Source: an uncultured Erysipelothrix sp.
Lineage (GTDB): Bacteria > Bacillota_I > Bacilli_A > Erysipelotrichales > Erysipelotrichaceae
Direction: 5' to 3'
NCBI GenBank assembly: GCA_947631935.1
Contig: CANRNG010000010.1
Location: 1 to 34,150, forward strand
DNA: 34,150 nt
The notes beneath the pieces were generated by a model that did no database searches, was not told the origin of the DNA, and worked only from the letters and a program-made list of their open reading frames with translations. Below are positions 13,940-21,521 of this stretch, piece by piece. A program made the position numbers and the translations under genes. How positions within the stretch are numbered: position 1 is the stretch's first letter; each line of letters begins with the position of its first letter.

Positions 13940-16214
13940 TATTAAGTCTCGTTTAGAATTTGATAAAATATTGGAAAGGGTTGCTTTTTATGCATCTTTT
14001 TCAATGGGAAAACAAAGGGTTTTAAATGCTGAACCCTCTTTTTCTACTTTAATTGTAAATAGAGAACTGAATCGATTGAAAGCGGCCATGGCGCTGACCA
14101 TTGAACAAGGTGCATTCACCTTTGGGGGCATTTCTGATGTATCCTTGCCTTTAGATAAGGCCAGTAAGGGTGCTGTTTTGTCGGTTGAAGAAATTGTAGA
14201 TATCGGGCGTTTTAATTATGGAAGTACGCGTCTAAAGAAACAATATGATGGTCTTGATAAGGGCTATGAGGCTTTGGATGACTTATTTGAAAGTATTGTG
14301 GCTTTGCCCAATTTGAGTCAAGCCACCTCAAAGGCCTTTGGGGATAGTGGGGAAGTCTTAGACAGTGCATCTACTTCATTAAAAGAGATTCGACATCAAA
14401 TTCGTCAAACGCGTCAACAAATTGAAAGACAAACACAATCTTTCCTTTCACAAAATAAGGGTGCTTTGGTTGAAGACGTGGTCACCCTTTTTCATGGCCG
14501 ACAAGCCTTCCTAATCAAACCAGGTGATAAAAACAAGATGGAGGGGAGTGTCTTGGGGTTATCAGGGAGCGGTCAATCTGTTTACTTTGAACCTGCTTTC
14601 TTATCAAGACTTCAAAATACATTGCAATCCTATTACCATCAAGAACAAACTGAGATTGAACGTATTTGTATGGAAATTTCAAACTTAATTGGTGAAAACA
14701 GTCCGCAACTCTTAGCGAACTTGGAAACAGCAGCCATCTTGGATGCCCTCTTCGCAAAGGCTACTTGGGGCGCAAAAAATAATGGGGTAGTTGCGGATAT
14801 TACGGAAGACAAACTCTTTATAAAAAACGCAAGACATCCCTTGATCAACCAAAAAGAAGTGGTACCCAATACGTATTCATTGTTGCCACCGCATAAAATG
14901 ATATTAATTTCAGGTCCCAATACGGGGGGTAAATCAGTTACCCTTAAGACTATGGGTCTTTTTGTGCTCATGACTTTGTCGGGATACCCAATTTTAGCCG
15001 ATGAAGCTGAAATCATGATGGTGGATAATATATTTGTAGATATTGGTGATCAACAATCCATTGAGAAGTCGTTATCCTCTTTCTCTGCCCATTTAGAAAC
15101 AGTGTCACATGTCATCGAACATGCTACAGATAAATCTCTGGTCCTTTTAGATGAGTTGGGTTCACAAACCGACCCACTTGAAGGTGAGTCTTTATCCATG
15201 GCGATTTTGGATCATTTTAGAACTGTTGGGACTTGGGTTATTGCGACCACGCACTTTTCTCGTTTGAAAAAATATGGTACGCAATATGAAGATATCCTGA
15301 TTGCTTCTGTTGAATTTGATTTGGAAGATTTAAAACCCACCTATCGTTATCGTGAAAATGTGATGGGTGAATCCAATGCTTTGGCTATTGCGAAGCGCTT
15401 GGGCATTGATTTGGATATTGTTGAAAAAGCGGAAGCCTATAAAAAAGAAAGCACGTATGAAGCAGATCATTTAATGGAAATATTGGAACGCAAAATTGTC
15501 GAAAATGATGCACTCCATACCCAACTCTTAGAAGAGAAAGAAAATCTTGAACAAACCATCCTTGACCAACAAAGTTCTTACAATCATAAGATTGAAACAA
15601 TCCAACAAGAAAAGCAGGATTGGTTATGGGAACAGGAATTATTATTTGATGAAAAGCTGACCCAATTGGAAAAACGTATCCAAGAAATGGATCAGATGGT
15701 TAAACCAACTGAACGACATCGGGTCTTAAAAGAAGTTCAAAGTTTAAAACCGAATACGATTGTAGAACCCATTCATGTTAAAGATACCGTTAAGATTAAC
15801 AAGTCTTCACAGGTGGGTGTGGTTGAGAAAATTGAGAAGGATATTGCGTTTGTGTCTGTGGGTAATATGAGTTTACAGGTTAAACTTAAAGATTTGACCC
15901 GCATCTCGGGTGCTAAAAAAGAAAAGAAAGCCCAAAGATCCCATAAGGTGTCCAACCAAAAGTCGATGATTCCTTTGGAAGTCAATGTGATTGGTTTAAC
16001 CGTTGCGGAGGCTTTACCTGTTGTCGATAAATATTTGGATGATTGTGTGCTTAGAAATATTTCGAGTTGTCGTATTGTGCATGGTGTGGGTAGTGGTAAA
16101 CTGCGTACGAAAATCCATGAAGCACTCCGAAGAAATAAACATGTGGCTTCTTTTGAATTGGCAGCCATCAATGAAGGGGGCGCGGGCGCAACACGGGTGG
16201 TGTTTAAGGCGTGA
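13932..16214 (+). CDS. mutS2: MutS2 family DNA / ribosome-rescue ATPase
   Basis: The 760-aa MutS2 has the MutS core without the mismatch-recognition domain. The ATPase Walker A GPNTGGKS begins near residue 328, Walker B VLLDELGSQTDP near 404, and a coiled coil runs from about 500 to 600. A KOW-like segment follows near 615-660. The Smr domain (about 680-760) contains HGVGSGKLR near 717. Its first Smr motif reads VNVIG where LDLRG or LDLIG is usual, so its nuclease Asp appears missing. Family members suppress recombination or rescue collided ribosomes. The start overlaps cvpA and the stop overlaps the uvrC GTG. Confidence 0.96.
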   Translation: MSNIKSRLEFDKILERVAFYASFSMGKQRVLNAEPSFSTLIVNRELNRLKAAMALTIEQGAFTFGGISDVSLPLDKASKGAVLSVEEIVDIGRFNYGSTRLKKQYDGLDKGYEALDDLFESIVALPNLSQATSKAFGDSGEVLDSASTSLKEIRHQIRQTRQQIERQTQSFLSQNKGALVEDVVTLFHGRQAFLIKPGDKNKMEGSVLGLSGSGQSVYFEPAFLSRLQNTLQSYYHQEQTEIERICMEISNLIGENSPQLLANLETAAILDALFAKATWGAKNNGVVADITEDKLFIKNARHPLINQKEVVPNTYSLLPPHKMILISGPNTGGKSVTLKTMGLFVLMTLSGYPILADEAEIMMVDNIFVDIGDQQSIEKSLSSFSAHLETVSHVIEHATDKSLVLLDELGSQTDPLEGESLSMAILDHFRTVGTWVIATTHFSRLKKYGTQYEDILIASVEFDLEDLKPTYRYRENVMGESNALAIAKRLGIDLDIVEKAEAYKKESTYEADHLMEILERKIVENDALHTQLLEEKENLEQTILDQQSSYNHKIETIQQEKQDWLWEQELLFDEKLTQLEKRIQEMDQMVKPTERHRVLKEVQSLKPNTIVEPIHVKDTVKINKSSQVGVVEKIEKDIAFVSVGNMSLQVKLKDLTRISGAKKEKKAQRSHKVSNQKSMIPLEVNVIGLTVAEALPVVDKYLDDCVLRNISSCRIVHGVGSGKLRTKIHEALRRNKHVASFELAAINEGGAGATRVVFKA

Positions 16215-17977
16215 AATTAACTTTAGCTGAAAAAATAGAAAACCTACCCATGCATTCTGGTTGTTATTTAATGAAAGACAAACATGGGGAGATTATCTAT
16301 GTTGGGAAGGCCAAGAATTTAAAGAATCGGGTGTCTTCTTATTTTACAGGTGCCCATGATCATAAAACGACCAAGATGGTATCTCAAGTTGTTGATTTTG
16401 ATATCTTGGTGACGCATACTGAAAAAGAGTCTTTAATCTTAGAAATTAATCTCATTAAGGAACATCGACCCCGTTTTAATATTTTATTTATGGATGATAA
16501 ATCATATCCGTATTTGAAATTAAATAAAGTGGGTTTGCCCCAAGTGGTGGTATCGCGTGATAAGAAGCATAAAAGTAATTTTTATTACTTTGGCCCTTAT
16601 CCCAACGCGAAAGCAGCGCGCAAGATGGCGGAACTTTTAAATGAAGTTTTGCCCAGTGAAGCTGGTTTTCTACCCAATAAACAAAAAATATATGCGAAGT
16701 TTAATCGCACAGAACTTAAATTTTCGGAACAAGAAGTTGCGGATTGGCGTCAAAATTTAATTAAAATTTTGAGAGGGAATGATTCGCAATTTAAGAATGC
16801 GTTGATTGAGAAAATGGAAGCTGCTTCTTTAAGTCTTAATTTTGAGGTGGCTCAAAATTATAAAGATCGTTTGGATGCCTTGAACTATGTATCCGATAAG
16901 CAACAGGTTCAATTCAACACAAATGAGACCTTTGATATGTTTAATTATGCAACCCATCAAGGATATTTAGCCATTGTCGGGTTATTTGTTAGGGCTGGAA
17001 AACTGATTGAGAAGCAGATGGCCATTGAGATGACACTTGAAGACTTTGAGGATGCTTTTGTGTCCTTTGTAGCTCAGTTTTATGAAAACCAACCGCTTCC
17101 TAAAGGGCTTTATGTGCCTCAAAACATTGATATTGACCAACTGACTTCTTTATTGGATGTTAAGGTGTATCATGCCTATCGGGGTCGTAAGTTTCAATTA
17201 ATGGAGATTGGTAAGAAAAATGCTGAATTAAAACTTGAAGATCAATTTGATGTGATTTTAAATCGGGAGACCCAAATCCAAAAGGGTTTAAGTCATCTGG
17301 AAAAGCTGCTCAACATTGAAAATATCCATCGGATTGAGATTTTCGATAATGCCCATATTTCTGGTCAATTTGCAGTCAGTGCTTGTGTTGTTTTTGATGA
17401 TGGGATACCCAATAAAGATTTGTATCGCCGATATAAATTGAGTACGGGTGCAGATGATGTGGCTTCGATGAAGGAAGTTGTGTACCGCCGTTACTTCAGA
17501 TTGATGCAAGAAGGGAAACCGTATCCTGATTTGATTGTGATTGATGGGGGTAAAACGCAGTTTAATGCTGCTAAAATGACCTTGGATGATTTGATGTTAG
17601 ATATTCCAGTGATTGCTCTGGTTAAGGATGCTTATCACCGTACGAAGGGGATCTATCTTGGGGATGATCATCAAATAGATTTATCAGTTGAGGATGCCCT
17701 CTATCCACTTTTAGTAAACTTTCAGGAAGAAGTGCATCGATTTGTGGTATCATATCATCGACAACTTCGTAAAAATCATATGACCCGTTCTATTTTAGAA
17801 GAGGTTGAAGGTTTGGGGGAAGTGGGTCGCAAAAAATTATATAAGAAATTTGGTTCTCTAAGAAATATGCGAGATGCATCGGTCATGGATTTGGCTGAGG
17901 TCGTGCCACTGAAGGTTGCAGAGAATTTAAAGATGATATTGAGTATAGATTGGAATAATAAACATGAAGAAAATTGA
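16211..17977 (+). CDS. uvrC: Excinuclease ABC subunit C
   Basis: UvrC makes both incisions around a lesion bound by UvrAB in nucleotide excision repair. In order: the GIY-YIG domain (SGCYLMKDKHG, IIYVGKAKNLKNR, residues 16-40); the UVR motif (EVAQNYKDRLDAL, about 214); the RNase H-like domain with catalytic Asp in EIFDNAHISG and DLIVIDGGKTQ; and a C-terminal HhH2 (VEGLGEVGRKKLYKKFGS, about 537). The segment after LLNEVLP (residues 148-190) has no cysteine, while most UvrC proteins carry a four-Cys cluster there that can bind an iron-sulfur cluster. It uses GTG 16211, overlapping mutS2 by 4 bp, and overlaps murI by 14 bp. Confidence 0.96.
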   Translation: MKLTLAEKIENLPMHSGCYLMKDKHGEIIYVGKAKNLKNRVSSYFTGAHDHKTTKMVSQVVDFDILVTHTEKESLILEINLIKEHRPRFNILFMDDKSYPYLKLNKVGLPQVVVSRDKKHKSNFYYFGPYPNAKAARKMAELLNEVLPSEAGFLPNKQKIYAKFNRTELKFSEQEVADWRQNLIKILRGNDSQFKNALIEKMEAASLSLNFEVAQNYKDRLDALNYVSDKQQVQFNTNETFDMFNYATHQGYLAIVGLFVRAGKLIEKQMAIEMTLEDFEDAFVSFVAQFYENQPLPKGLYVPQNIDIDQLTSLLDVKVYHAYRGRKFQLMEIGKKNAELKLEDQFDVILNRETQIQKGLSHLEKLLNIENIHRIEIFDNAHISGQFAVSACVVFDDGIPNKDLYRRYKLSTGADDVASMKEVVYRRYFRLMQEGKPYPDLIVIDGGKTQFNAAKMTLDDLMLDIPVIALVKDAYHRTKGIYLGDDHQIDLSVEDALYPLLVNFQEEVHRFVVSYHRQLRKNHMTRSILEEVEGLGEVGRKKLYKKFGSLRNMRDASVMDLAEVVPLKVAENLKMILSIDWNNKHEEN

Positions 17978-18698
17978 AGTGTTGGGAATCTTTGATTCTG
18001 GGTTGGGCGGTTATTCTATCCTCAAGGCTTTGAAAGAAGCCTTGCCAGATTTATCGATGGTTCTTTATGCCGACCAAAAGAATGCGCCCTATGGCAATCA
18101 CAGTTATGATGAAATATTAGAACTCACTAAAAAGGGTATGCAATTCTTTTATGATAAAGGTATAAGGGATGTTCTTTTGGCCTGCAATACAGCGTCTGTT
18201 GTTTTGGATGATCTGCGTCCTTTATTTAAAGAGATGAGAATTTGGGGTATTGTGGACATGACTTTATCACAAATTGCGGATCGTAATCTTGTGGCAGGGG
18301 TCGTAGGAACCAAAGCAACCATAGAATCTAGAATTTATGATCGTTATAGTGATCAGCCTTTAAAGTCTGTTGCGATTCCCAATTTGGCAGGGGCCATTGA
18401 GAATCTGGCCGACAAAGACGTGCTTGAGGGCTATATTGAAGCGGCCATTAAGAATTTGGGCGCAATTGATTTGTTGGTTCTGGGATGTACCCATTATCCA
18501 CTGGTTAAAGATATCTTTGAACAGTTCTTTGATGGGGTGGTCTTGGATTCAATCCATCCAGTCATCACTTTTGTGGCTGAAAATTACTTGCCTACTTTGG
18601 GTATGATTCGTATCTATACAACACTGGATGCAGATCATTTGAAGCATCAAATCATGACTTTGTTCAATGAAGCCATTGATGTGGAGGTAGGTCTATGA
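17964..18698 (+). CDS. murI: Glutamate racemase
   Basis: MurI interconverts L- and D-glutamate to supply D-Glu for peptidoglycan. The 244-aa protein has the family start GIFDSGLGGYSIL with conserved Asp11, the two catalytic cysteines Cys74 (ACNTAS) and Cys185 (LGCTHYP), and APYG near residue 41-44. It is slightly shorter than the usual 260-270 aa. The ATG lies inside the uvrC 3' end with little ribosome site, so translational coupling is likely. It overlaps the next gene by 4 bp. Confidence 0.95.
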   Translation: MKKIEVLGIFDSGLGGYSILKALKEALPDLSMVLYADQKNAPYGNHSYDEILELTKKGMQFFYDKGIRDVLLACNTASVVLDDLRPLFKEMRIWGIVDMTLSQIADRNLVAGVVGTKATIESRIYDRYSDQPLKSVAIPNLAGAIENLADKDVLEGYIEAAIKNLGAIDLLVLGCTHYPLVKDIFEQFFDGVVLDSIHPVITFVAENYLPTLGMIRIYTTLDADHLKHQIMTLFNEAIDVEVGL

Positions 18699-19153
18699 AA
18701 GTCGTTATTTGTTCAGATAATCACGGCTTAATCGCGCCTTTAGAGGATATTTTAAAACTACATTCTGATGCGGATGCTTTCATTCACTGTGGTGACAATG
18801 AATTGCCACCTGAGTATATGAAAAAGTTTGAAGCTGTTACGGGTAATAATGATTATTTCTATCATTATCCTGAATCATTGGTGATTGAAGTCAAGGGTGT
18901 GAGATTTTTTATTACCCATGGTCATCAATACTATCGTAACCGTGTTGAGGGTTTGAGTAAAGATGCGCTTAATCATCACTGTGATGTGGCTTGTTATGGT
19001 CATACGCATATCTATAATGTTGAGTCTGTGCGTGGTGTCTTGTGTGTTAATCCTGGATCGCTACGCTACAATCGTGATAATACAGCACCTTGTTATGCTA
19101 TTATTGAGGGTGAAAAGGGTAATTTAAAAGTCACCCAACATTTGACTCTATAG
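18695..19153 (+). CDS. YfcE/MJ0936-type metallophosphoesterase
   Basis: The 152-aa protein has the calcineurin-like phosphoesterase motifs in order: CSDNHG (Asp8, His10), IHCGDNE, TGNNDYF, FITHGHQY and YGHTHI, followed by NPGSL. These form a two-metal site for phosphodiester hydrolysis. YfcE-type enzymes act on model phosphodiesters and their physiological substrates are mostly unknown. It follows murI with an ATGA overlap, a common pairing in Firmicutes. An AGGTAGG-like ribosome site lies upstream. Confidence 0.9.
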   Translation: MKVVICSDNHGLIAPLEDILKLHSDADAFIHCGDNELPPEYMKKFEAVTGNNDYFYHYPESLVIEVKGVRFFITHGHQYYRNRVEGLSKDALNHHCDVACYGHTHIYNVESVRGVLCVNPGSLRYNRDNTAPCYAIIEGEKGNLKVTQHLTL

Positions 19154-19170
19154 GTGCTTTGGTTTATTAT
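19142..19170 (+). promoter_or_regulatory. Promoter for the sugar-phosphate transferase gene
   Basis: TTGACT (19142-19147), a 17-nt spacer and TATTAT (19165-19170). It overlaps the end of the upstream phosphoesterase gene and precedes the next ATG by 22 nt. Confidence 0.55.
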
Positions 19171-19192
19171 TTTATAAATGTGAGGTAATTAA

Positions 19193-20506
19193 ATGAAATC
19201 AGTTCGTAAAATTCTTGTAAATATATTCCAAGTAGGATTGTATGTGTTAATGTACGGTATTTTTATTTTTGGCTTCTCTAATCATTATTTGGGGTTGCGT
19301 TTTATTTCGCGTACCTTGGCCATTGTTACCACGTCATTTACCATCTTTTCAGTTTGGATGGCGAATGTCTACGGTAAAGTTGAAATTGGCGAGAGAAAAA
19401 CGAAACCTTTATTTCATACCCTGGCTTTAAGTCTTTTGGTTACGAATGTATTAACTTTCTTGGCACTTCGCGTCATGACAATTCATGATCATTTTGGCTT
19501 GTCCAAAGATTTGTTGATGTTAATGATGGTATATATTGCCCAGTTAATTATGGCGAGACTTTTGATTGCGGTTGCCAATTCATTTTATTTTAAGAATTAT
19601 GTTGCGGATAGAACGTTGATTGTTTCCAATAATGATCTCCATAAAACAAAAGTATTAAACTATTTGGATGCCCACCAAAAACAATATGAGTTGGTGGATG
19701 TCTTGGAGACCGATGACATTGATGAGATTTCTTTTCTTGATATCGATAAAGTTTTTTTAATTAATGTGGATGGTAATCTTTTCAATAAAGTCCTTCAAAA
19801 AACGTATCTATTGGATTTGGATTTGTATTATACCAGTAATTTTACGCAAGTTATCTTGAGTAAAAGTGATACATTTATGGTGGATGACGTGATGTTCTTT
19901 CACTATAAGACACTGCGTGCTTCTGGTTTCCAATTGCTCTTAAAGCGGCTTATTGATATTCTGGTTTCTCTACTTGGTTTGATTGTGGCATCACCCCTTA
20001 TGTTGTTGATTGCCATTATGATCAAGATTGATGATCGGGGTCCTGTTATTTTTTCTCAGGAACGTTTAACGCAAAATGCACGTGTTTTTAAGATTTATAA
20101 GTTTAGAAGTATGAAATTAAATTCGGGTGATAAACCTGCAAAAAAAGATGATGATCGTATTACACGGGTGGGGAAAATTATTCGTAAAATTCGGGTTGAT
20201 GAGTTGCCACAACTTTTTAACATCATTAAGGGTGATATGAGTATTGTAGGACCCAGACCTGAATCGGTTGAAATTGCACAGGCCATTCTTCGGGAGGTGC
20301 CTGAATTTAGCTATCGTCTTAAGTTTAAAGCGGGTTTGACCGGGACGGCTCAGATCTTGGGTAAGTATAATACAGGATCTAGAGATAAGTTGTTAATGGA
20401 CTTGTATTATATTGAAACTTTTTCTATTTTTAATGATTTGAGATTGATGTTTCAAACTTTATTGGTCTTTGTTAAAAAGGATAGTACTGAAGGATTTGAT
20501 GAATAG
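19193..20506 (+). CDS. Polyprenyl-phosphate sugar phosphotransferase (WcaJ/CpsE-like)
   Basis: The 437-aa enzyme would attach the first sugar-phosphate to undecaprenyl phosphate, starting assembly of a surface polysaccharide. It has four N-terminal helices (residues about 10-130), a middle nucleotide-binding-like domain with ADRTLIVSNND, a fifth hydrophobic segment (KRLIDILVSLLGLIVASPL), and the C-terminal catalytic domain. That domain has FSQERLTQNARVFKIYKFRSM, RKIRVDELPQLFNIIKGDMS, VGPRPE and FKAGLTGTAQ. It has its own promoter, and no other polysaccharide genes are nearby. The sugar substrate cannot be read from the sequence. It is followed by a large hairpin. Confidence 0.92.
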   Translation: MKSVRKILVNIFQVGLYVLMYGIFIFGFSNHYLGLRFISRTLAIVTTSFTIFSVWMANVYGKVEIGERKTKPLFHTLALSLLVTNVLTFLALRVMTIHDHFGLSKDLLMLMMVYIAQLIMARLLIAVANSFYFKNYVADRTLIVSNNDLHKTKVLNYLDAHQKQYELVDVLETDDIDEISFLDIDKVFLINVDGNLFNKVLQKTYLLDLDLYYTSNFTQVILSKSDTFMVDDVMFFHYKTLRASGFQLLLKRLIDILVSLLGLIVASPLMLLIAIMIKIDDRGPVIFSQERLTQNARVFKIYKFRSMKLNSGDKPAKKDDDRITRVGKIIRKIRVDELPQLFNIIKGDMSIVGPRPESVEIAQAILREVPEFSYRLKFKAGLTGTAQILGKYNTGSRDKLLMDLYYIETFSIFNDLRLMFQTLLVFVKKDSTEGFDE

Positions 20507-20525
20507 AAGTGCCTTACTTTTGCTT

Positions 20526-20570
20526 AAATTCAAAGACCCTTTCGCATTTTAAGAAGGTGTCTTTGAATTT
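20526..20570 (+). terminator. Large hairpin, probable terminator or RNA-stabilising structure
   Basis: AAATTCAAAGAC (20526-20537) pairs perfectly with GTCTTTGAATTT (20559-20570), with further CCTT/AAGG pairs inside. The following sequence is T-rich but has no clean T run, so its termination efficiency is uncertain. Confidence 0.5.
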
Positions 20571-20591
20571 CTTAATATTCAAATTTTATAC

Positions 20592-20620
20592 TTGTACTTT
20601 CTAAGTTCTTTTGGTATGAT
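20592..20620 (+). promoter_or_regulatory. Promoter for tRNA-Arg
   Basis: TTGTAC (20592-20597), a 17-nt spacer and TATGAT (20615-20620), with TGG before the -10. It lies 14 nt before the tRNA. Confidence 0.7.
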
Positions 20621-20633
20621 TACTAAGGACATT

Positions 20634-20709
20634 GTCTCCGTAGCTCAGTGGATAGAGCACGCGCCTTCTAAGCGTGTGGTCAGAGGTTCGAGTCCTCTCG
20701 GGGACGCCA
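20634..20709 (+). tRNA. tRNA-Arg (anticodon TCT)
   Basis: A complete cloverleaf: acceptor GTCTCCG / CGGGGAC, D arm GCTC...GAGC, anticodon stem CGCGC / GCGTG with loop CTTCTAA giving anticodon TCT (20667-20669), T arm AGAGG TTCGAGT CCTCT, discriminator G and an encoded CCA. It decodes AGA and AGG. Confidence 0.96.
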
Positions 20710-20724
20710 TTTGTAAATTATAAG

Positions 20725-20750
20725 CTCGCATCCTTTGCGGGTTTTTTTAT
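20725..20750 (+). terminator. Intrinsic terminator after tRNA-Arg
   Basis: CTCGCA pairs with TGCGGG (one wobble), followed by a run of seven T. Confidence 0.8.
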
Positions 20751-20764
20751 TTTGGGGGGAATGC

Positions 20765-20793
20765 TTTTAATTTGTAGTGAATCTTGATAAAAT
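20765..20793 (+). promoter_or_regulatory. Promoter for the unknown 210-aa gene
   Basis: TTTTAA (20765-20770), a 17-nt spacer and TAAAAT (20788-20793), with TGA directly before the -10. Confidence 0.5.
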
Positions 20794-20811
20794 GATAAGG
20801 AAAGGATAAGT

Positions 20812-21444
20812 ATGAATAATTATTATGAAATAGCATTAAAAGAGATAAAAGAACATATCTCTGAATCGAGAGAGTCTGAAGCATTAAGGATGATATCAGA
20901 AGAACTTTCGATGCCCTATATTCCTCAAGATTTTAAAAATGAACTTGAAGTATTGCGTGATGCGTTGGTGGTTAATAAACCCAACTCCATGGCTTTTTTT
21001 ACGAATATTGATGATATTAAAGAAGCCTTAAATGGGGACGATGCAATGCGTTCAAAAGCTTTACTTTCTTTAGAAAATATGAACTTGCGTCCTTATGTTG
21101 AGGACTTGGTTGATATTTTAAGGAATCATGAGGATGATTTTGTGAAGCGTGTTATCTTAATGATATCCATGGATCAAGAGCTCTCATATGATGCATTCTT
21201 GGTTTTAAATGGGATGCCCCATTCACTGAATATTTCAGAAATTGAAGATCCATTTCAAAGTGAGCATTATATCAACCTGTATCAGAGTTTGATTGATACC
21301 TTTGAATCATATGACCCGTCGTTTTTAGTACTTGCGCAAGAAGTGTTAAATTTGGCGATGATGGACGCCTATCCCTTTGTGGATATGCATATTCAGGTGG
21401 ATGATATTATTGAGAAGACCCAGCATTATTTGAATCAGGGGTAA
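20812..21444 (+). CDS. Uncharacterised acidic helical protein upstream of tig
   Basis: This 210-aa protein is almost wholly helical and strongly acidic, with no membrane segment or signal peptide. It has leucine-rich amphipathic helices such as EALRMISEELSMPYIP and ALLSLENMNLRPYVEDLVDIL, reminiscent of HEAT or TPR-like repeats. I recall similar proteins annotated DUF3196 near tig in related bacteria, but cannot confirm this from sequence alone. AAAGGAT precedes the ATG at short distance. It has its own extended -10 promoter and ends just before the CIRCE-controlled tig promoter. Confidence 0.75.
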   Translation: MNNYYEIALKEIKEHISESRESEALRMISEELSMPYIPQDFKNELEVLRDALVVNKPNSMAFFTNIDDIKEALNGDDAMRSKALLSLENMNLRPYVEDLVDILRNHEDDFVKRVILMISMDQELSYDAFLVLNGMPHSLNISEIEDPFQSEHYINLYQSLIDTFESYDPSFLVLAQEVLNLAMMDAYPFVDMHIQVDDIIEKTQHYLNQG

Positions 21445-21455
21445 ATATAAAACTT

Positions 21456-21482
21456 TTAGCACTCTTTACTTGACTGTGCTAA
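21456..21482. promoter_or_regulatory. CIRCE operator (HrcA binding site) upstream of tig
   Basis: The left arm TTAGCACTC (21456-21464) is a perfect CIRCE half-site. Nine bases later the right arm CTGTGCTAA (21474-21482) matches 7 of 9 positions of GAGTGCTAA. It overlaps the -35 of the tig promoter, the expected place for repression by HrcA. HrcA-CIRCE control of protease and chaperone genes is established in Firmicutes and Mollicutes; control of this tig-lon cluster is inferred. Confidence 0.8.
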
Positions 21483-21497
21483 ATCATGTGTTATAAT
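21470..21497 (+). promoter_or_regulatory. Promoter for tig-lon-engB
   Basis: TTGACT (21470-21475), a 16-nt spacer and a perfect TATAAT (21492-21497), with TGT before the -10. The -35 lies inside the CIRCE element. Confidence 0.8.
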
Positions 21498-21521
21498 AGT
21501 TATCGAAGCGTAGGAGGATTT

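Noticed and set aside
14639-15016. 125-aa open frame antisense to mutS2
   Set aside because: It lies fully within the mutS2 ATPase domain on the other strand, with no ribosome site or family resemblance.
15773-16171. 132-aa open frame antisense to mutS2 Smr region
   Set aside because: It is a shadow of the coding strand, with no start signals and no recognisable protein features.
16003-16230. 75-aa open frame in another plus frame over the mutS2 end
   Set aside because: It overlaps the Smr domain, which is clearly the real reading frame.
21486-21521. Upstream in-frame ATG for trigger factor
   Set aside because: It precedes the -10 at 21492-21497 and so is not transcribed from this promoter; ATG 21522 has an ideal AGGAGG site.
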